Below, piece by piece: positions 4,283-7,523 of a stretch of 7,523 nucleotides of DNA. Position numbers and translations under genes: made by a program. Each line of letters opens with the position of its first letter. Position 1 is the stretch's first letter. The notes under the pieces are model-generated. The model was not told the origin of the DNA, made no database searches, and saw only the letters and a list, made by a program, of their open reading frames with translations. Source of the DNA: Bryobacteraceae bacterium (GTDB lineage Bacteria > Acidobacteriota > Terriglobia > Bryobacterales > Bryobacteraceae); assembly GCA_014379815.1 (NCBI GenBank), contig JACMLA010000103.1, positions 1 through 7,523 of the forward strand. The letters are read 5' to 3'.

Positions 4283-6679
4283 ATGTTTTCCTCTGGACTT
4301 CGTCAGCTGCGCGCTTCCCAAGCACTTACGTTTCCGGCGGTCGCGGGCCTTGCACTCAGCATAGGAGCGACCACGGCGATCTTCAGCGTGGTGCACGCTG
4401 TCTTGCTCCAGTCCATCGGACTGCAGGATACGGCACGCCTGGTCTCGTTATGGCCGAGCGATGCGAAGCGGGGACAGACACACGTCGAAGCCTGTTTTGC
4501 CGACCTGGAGGATTGGGAGAAAGAGACGGGGCTGATCGAGCAAGCCGCGCTGGCTTCGTCGGTGAATCTGGACGTGCCGATGTACGACGGCGGTGAGCCG
4601 CAACAGGTAGATACGACTACAGTGACTGGCGACTTCTTCCAGCTCCTCGGTGCGCGGCCGGCTGCAGGCAGGCTCCTTAATAAGGAAGACGACCGTCCGG
4701 GTGCTCCTCTAAATCTGGTTCTGAGCTACAGGCTATGGAAAGCACGGTACGCTGCCGATCCGCAGGTTATCGGGCGCAAGCTTCGAAACGGGGAGAGCGT
4801 CGGCACCGTTGTTGGCGTTACCAGATCCGATTTCGATTTTCCCCGCGATGTAGATGTATTCGTGCCACTTCGCGCAGCGTGGCCCGACGTGGCTACCCAG
4901 AAAACCTTTCGAGTCTTTCGCGCAGTGGCGAAACTACGGACCGGCGTCACCCTTGCGGAGGCCCGTGCTCGTCTGAGTACCCTTGCGTCCCAATCGGCGA
5001 GAATCCGAGGCGCGGACTCCGGTGTTGCCGACGTGCTGGTTACCCCGTTGCTCGACGAAATTTACGGCCCGGCGCGGAGAGCCGTGTGGATGCTGCTTGG
5101 CGCGGTTATGCTGGTGCTCCTGATCGCGTGTGCGAATGTCGCAAATCTGCTTCTGGCTCAGGCAACGGTTCGCAATCGGGAACTGATGGTGCGGGCCGCT
5201 TTGGGAGCCAGTCGCGGTCATCTTTTGACTATGCTGCTGGGCGAATCTGTGATTCTCGCTCTGATCGCCGGCACTGCGGGACTGCTGCTGGCCATTGGAG
5301 GGGTGCGGGTACTTTCTGCCACTGCTCCTGCGGATATACCGGGCCTCGATGCCATTGCGCTGAATGGTCCCGTGCTGCTGTTCGGCACGTTGATTTCAGT
5401 AGCAACCGTGGCGGTCTTTGGTCTGGGACCGGCACTGATTGCAACGCGCGGGGACGTGTCTGGCCAGCTTCGTCAGGGCGGGCGATCCTCAACTTCAGGC
5501 TCCGCGCAAGTGGGCTCCCGTCAGTGGCTTGTTGGAGCCGAGATTGCGCTGTCGGTGATTCTGCTGGTCGGCGCGGGGCTGCTGATCCGAAGTTTTCAGG
5601 CCTTGTCGAGCGTCGATCCGGGATTTCGTCCTGAGAACGTGCTCACATTCCGGCTGACTACCAGCACGGGGTCCCAGGAAGAGCGCCGGGCTTTATACGG
5701 CTCGGTGCTGGAGCGTGTCCGTTCCCTGCCTGGGGTGCAGTCAGCGGCTGCGATATTGCTTCGGCCTCTTTCCGGACTGGTTGGCTGGGACACTGTGTAC
5801 CGGGTGGAGGGACAAACCATTACCGACGCCGCTGCGAATCCGAATGGCAATTACGAAGCGATCAGTCCTCAATACTTTGAGACTTTAGGTATAAGGATGC
5901 GAGCTGGTCGCGACTTTGGCCCCTCCGATACAGAGACAGCGCCGGGAGTCGTCATTATTAATGCAACCACGGCGCAACGCCACTGGCCGGAGGGCGGAGC
6001 AGTGGGACGCAGGCTCCGGCTATCTGCCGATCCGAAGGCGCCATGGCTGAGTGTCGTAGGTGTGGTGAACGATGTCAGGTACAGGGAATGGGAAGCGTCC
6101 CGCCCGGATTTCTATGTTCCGTACACGCAAAGAGCACAGCACCGAACCGACTTTGTGATTCGTACCCAGGGCGATCCGGGAATTTTGGCGGAGGCGGTGC
6201 GACGGGAAGTTTTTGCGATCGATCCCAATCAGCCGATCAGCCAGGTAACCACCATGGAACGCATTGTGAGTCGTGTTCTGGCTCGCTCCCGCTTAACGGG
6301 TCTCGTGCTGACGGCGCTCGCGGTTTGTGCGCTTGGCCTTGCTGCTCTGGGAATTTATGGATTGCTGTCCTACACGGTGGCGCGTCGCACGCCCGAAATC
6401 GGGGTGCGCATGGCAGTGGGTGCAACACCGGCGTCTGTGCTGCGACTTGTGGCGGTTGGCGGACTTGGACCCGTAGCCGCAGGAGGCCTGGCCGGTCTGG
6501 CAAGCGCCGCGATTCTCACCCGAATTGTTGGCAGCATGTTGTACGAAACCAGCCCGTTTGACGTATGGTCGTGGCTGGGTTCCGTGATGCTTTTGCTGGC
6601 AACGGCGTGTGCCGCCTGCCTCCTTCCTGCGTGGCAAGCGACACGGATCGATGCGGCGCGTTCGCTCTCGCGCGAGTAA
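4283..6679 (+). CDS. Duplicated orphan MacB/FtsX-type permease (ADOP family)
   Basis: The 798-residue inner-membrane protein consists of two successive MacB/FtsX permease halves and no ATPase domain. I predict eight membrane segments: about 17-40, 267-290, 318-340, 364-387, then 417-437, 673-695, 719-745 and 757-780. A large periplasmic MacB-core-like domain follows the first helix of each half (about 43-266 and 438-672). The cytoplasmic FtsX-type turn is repeated as RNRELMVRAALGAS (after helix 2) and RRTPEIGVRMAVGAT (after helix 6). This is the ADOP plan, common in Acidobacteriota. The transport role and ATPase partner are unknown; relatives of MacB export peptides or macrolides or transmit force across the envelope. 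ATG 4283 was chosen over in-frame GTG 4205 because family members begin close to helix 1 and AAGG lies just upstream (4276-4279). Confidence 0.92.
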   Translation: MFSSGLRQLRASQALTFPAVAGLALSIGATTAIFSVVHAVLLQSIGLQDTARLVSLWPSDAKRGQTHVEACFADLEDWEKETGLIEQAALASSVNLDVPMYDGGEPQQVDTTTVTGDFFQLLGARPAAGRLLNKEDDRPGAPLNLVLSYRLWKARYAADPQVIGRKLRNGESVGTVVGVTRSDFDFPRDVDVFVPLRAAWPDVATQKTFRVFRAVAKLRTGVTLAEARARLSTLASQSARIRGADSGVADVLVTPLLDEIYGPARRAVWMLLGAVMLVLLIACANVANLLLAQATVRNRELMVRAALGASRGHLLTMLLGESVILALIAGTAGLLLAIGGVRVLSATAPADIPGLDAIALNGPVLLFGTLISVATVAVFGLGPALIATRGDVSGQLRQGGRSSTSGSAQVGSRQWLVGAEIALSVILLVGAGLLIRSFQALSSVDPGFRPENVLTFRLTTSTGSQEERRALYGSVLERVRSLPGVQSAAAILLRPLSGLVGWDTVYRVEGQTITDAAANPNGNYEAISPQYFETLGIRMRAGRDFGPSDTETAPGVVIINATTAQRHWPEGGAVGRRLRLSADPKAPWLSVVGVVNDVRYREWEASRPDFYVPYTQRAQHRTDFVIRTQGDPGILAEAVRREVFAIDPNQPISQVTTMERIVSRVLARSRLTGLVLTALAVCALGLAALGIYGLLSYTVARRTPEIGVRMAVGATPASVLRLVAVGGLGPVAAGGLAGLASAAILTRIVGSMLYETSPFDVWSWLGSVMLLLATACAACLLPAWQATRIDAARSLSRE

Positions 6680-6703
6680 TCTCAGGCGGCTTGCCGGGTC
6701 TGT

Positions 6704-6732
6704 TTGCCACAAACGCGTAAAGGCGCTATACT
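6704..6732 (+). promoter_or_regulatory. Sigma70-type promoter of the rimP-nusA operon
   Basis: TTGCCA (6704-6709) and TATACT (6727-6732) are separated by exactly 17 nt and match the -35 and -10 consensus at four and five of six positions respectively. The transcription start should be near 6739. It begins 24 nt after the ADOP stop codon, so rimP-nusA would not depend on ADOP transcription. Confidence 0.72.
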
Positions 6733-6751
6733 TTGGTTGTCGAACGAACAC

Positions 6752-6774
6752 AGTGCGCGAAAGCGCACTTTTTT
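6752..6774 (+). terminator. Intrinsic terminator/attenuator in the rimP leader
   Basis: GTGCGC (6753-6758) and GCGCAC (6763-6768) pair perfectly around a GAAA tetraloop, extended by A6752-T6769, and are followed by TTTTTT (6769-6774). It lies about 14 nt downstream of the predicted transcription start and 29 nt before the rimP start codon. It is therefore in the leader, not behind a gene. A hairpin plus U-tract at this place should abort part of the transcripts, unless it instead serves the ADOP mRNA. Since NusA, encoded downstream, promotes hairpin-dependent termination, feedback control is an attractive inference. Confidence 0.85.
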
Positions 6775-6803
6775 ATTTGCCGGAACGTTCACAGCAGGGC
6801 AGA

Positions 6804-7283
6804 ATGGCGCAGACCAGCCGTGAGGCCGTTATCGCCCGCGTCACAGAAATTGTGGAGCGGGTCGGAATAGCGGAACAGATCGAAGTTGTCGAAGCAGAGC
6901 TCGCCGGAGGCGGCAAGAGCCGGCTCTTACGTATCTACATCGACAAGCCAGGTGGTGTCACTCTGGGCGACTGCGAGTTTATCTCGCGTGAAGCGGGGGC
7001 CGTCTTCGACGAGGAAGAAGTAATTCCTGGCGGCACATACAACCTGGAAGTTTCATCGCCCGGAGTGGAGCGCAAACTGATTAAGCCTTCCGATTTTCAA
7101 AGATTCAGTGGGCAAAAAGCGCGAGTGATCCTCGCCGAGCCTGTTGAAGAGCAGAATCAGTGGGAAGGCACCCTGCGAGGCATTGACCAGGCGAACGTGA
7201 TTGCACTGGAGCCGTCAGAAGGCAGGCTCGTGCATATACCGCTGGACAGCGTTCGAAAAGCAAATCTCAAATTTGAGTGGTAA
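6804..7283 (+). CDS. rimP: Ribosome maturation factor RimP
   Basis: RimP is a cytoplasmic factor needed for maturation of the 30S ribosomal subunit. The 159-residue length is normal. The N-terminal domain contains LLRIYIDKPGGVTLGDCEFISREAGAVFD (residues 41-69), and LEVSSPGVER (81-90) is the family hallmark before the C-terminal SH3-like barrel (about 95-159). ATG 6804 was chosen because AGGG (6796-6799) sits 4 nt upstream and the family start fits; an in-frame upstream ATG would run back into the ADOP gene and across the promoter and terminator. nusA starts 36 nt after its stop codon, the conserved rimP-nusA order, usually followed by infB. Expression is likely set by the promoter and attenuator directly upstream. 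Confidence 0.95.
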   Translation: MAQTSREAVIARVTEIVERVGIAEQIEVVEAELAGGGKSRLLRIYIDKPGGVTLGDCEFISREAGAVFDEEEVIPGGTYNLEVSSPGVERKLIKPSDFQRFSGQKARVILAEPVEEQNQWEGTLRGIDQANVIALEPSEGRLVHIPLDSVRKANLKFEW

Positions 7284-7319
7284 TTGCCACCTTACGGCAG
7301 AGATAGAGAGAGACCTAAC

Positions 7320-7523
7320 GTGGCTTCCATTATTGAGTCGATTGAAATTCTGAGTAAAGAGAAGGGCATTGACCCACAGATCGTGATCAACGCTGTGAAG
7401 GACGCGATGCTTGTAGCCGCACGGAAGAAGTTTGGGCCTAGCGAGGAACTGGCTGCAGAACTGAATCCGAAGACGGATCAGATCGAGATCTTTGTCATAA
7501 AGCGCGTAGTGGAGCACATACAG
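7320..7523 (+). CDS. nusA: Transcription termination/antitermination factor NusA (N-terminal part; cut by window edge)
   Basis: Only the first 68 codons are present; the frame is open at the right edge. The sequence MASIIESIEILSKEKG followed by IDPQIVINAVKDAMLVAARKKFG (to residue 39) is the NusA N-terminal domain, which contacts RNA polymerase near the RNA exit channel. The rest of the protein (S1 and KH domains) lies outside. The start is GTG 7320, preceded by a purine-rich AGAGAGAGA (7305-7313) that serves as the ribosome binding site. NusA slows polymerase, stabilises RNA hairpins at terminators and takes part in antitermination. The position directly behind rimP supports the call. Confidence 0.93.
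   Translation, partial: MASIIESIEILSKEKGIDPQIVINAVKDAMLVAARKKFGPSEELAAELNPKTDQIEIFVIKRVVEHIQ

Noticed and set aside
4735..5634. 299-codon + strand open frame overlapping the ADOP gene in another frame
   Set aside because: The product is very rich in Arg, Ser, Cys and Gly, as expected for an out-of-frame reading of GC-rich coding DNA, and the ADOP frame has continuous domain matches here.
6043..6561. 172-codon + strand open frame over the 3' half of the ADOP gene
   Set aside because: It is Cys/Gly/Arg-rich and out of frame with conserved FtsX motifs and membrane helices; no ribosome binding site or family match.
6667..6676. Perfect palindrome CTCGCGCGAG at the end of the ADOP gene, sharing CTCGCG with the repeat at 4104
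   Set aside because: It lies in coding sequence (Leu-Ser-Arg-Glu codons) in GC-rich DNA, and a 6-base match is easily due to chance.
6680..6703. Possible terminator directly after the ADOP stop codon (CGGC/GCCG)
   Set aside because: Only four pairs with a 2-nt loop and no T-tract; the hairpin at 6752-6774 is the only convincing terminator here.
1..7523. CRISPR array, insertion sequence, tRNA, rRNA, tmRNA or RNase P RNA
   Set aside because: No regularly spaced repeats, no transposase or terminal repeats, and none of the conserved RNA core sequences were seen on either strand.

Overview
The window looks like a chromosomal segment of an Acidobacteriota bacterium. The main pointers are an orphan MacB/FtsX-type permease with a duplicated permease half and no ATPase (the acidobacterial duplicated orphan permease, ADOP, architecture), a regulator whose N-terminal domain I associate with large acidobacterial sensor/TPR proteins, and moderately GC-rich, dense coding. 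The species assignment is inference.

Layout. Positions 1-248 hold no convincing gene, only a 7-bp inverted repeat. Positions about 249-417 fold into a long hairpin with a large central bubble that resembles 6S RNA, the RNA that mimics an open promoter and binds RNA polymerase. Next on the + strand is an exported parvulin-type peptidyl-prolyl isomerase (497-1531), a weak terminator, a DinB-fold protein (1587-2060), two small hairpins, and an aldo/keto reductase (2120-3172). A strong hairpin at 3199-3227 separates the reductase from a convergent minus-strand gene (3253-4104). That gene encodes an acidobacterial-type N-terminal domain fused to a receiver domain that has lost the phosphorylation residues. 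A 178-nt divergent region rich in palindromes (including a perfect 14-bp one) separates it from the ADOP permease (4283-6679). The window ends with the conserved rimP-nusA pair (6804-7283; 7320 to the edge, partial), preceded by a good sigma70-type promoter and, only about 15 nt after the predicted transcription start, a textbook intrinsic terminator.

How it fits together. The rimP-nusA end is a conserved translation/transcription housekeeping operon, apparently with an attenuator in its leader. The isomerase probably serves envelope protein folding. The DinB protein and the aldo/keto reductase are generic accessory enzymes. The most intriguing unit is the divergent pair of pseudo-receiver regulator and ADOP permease with a shared palindromic intergenic region. 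It could be a self-contained regulatory module, but that is inference from gene order and motifs only.
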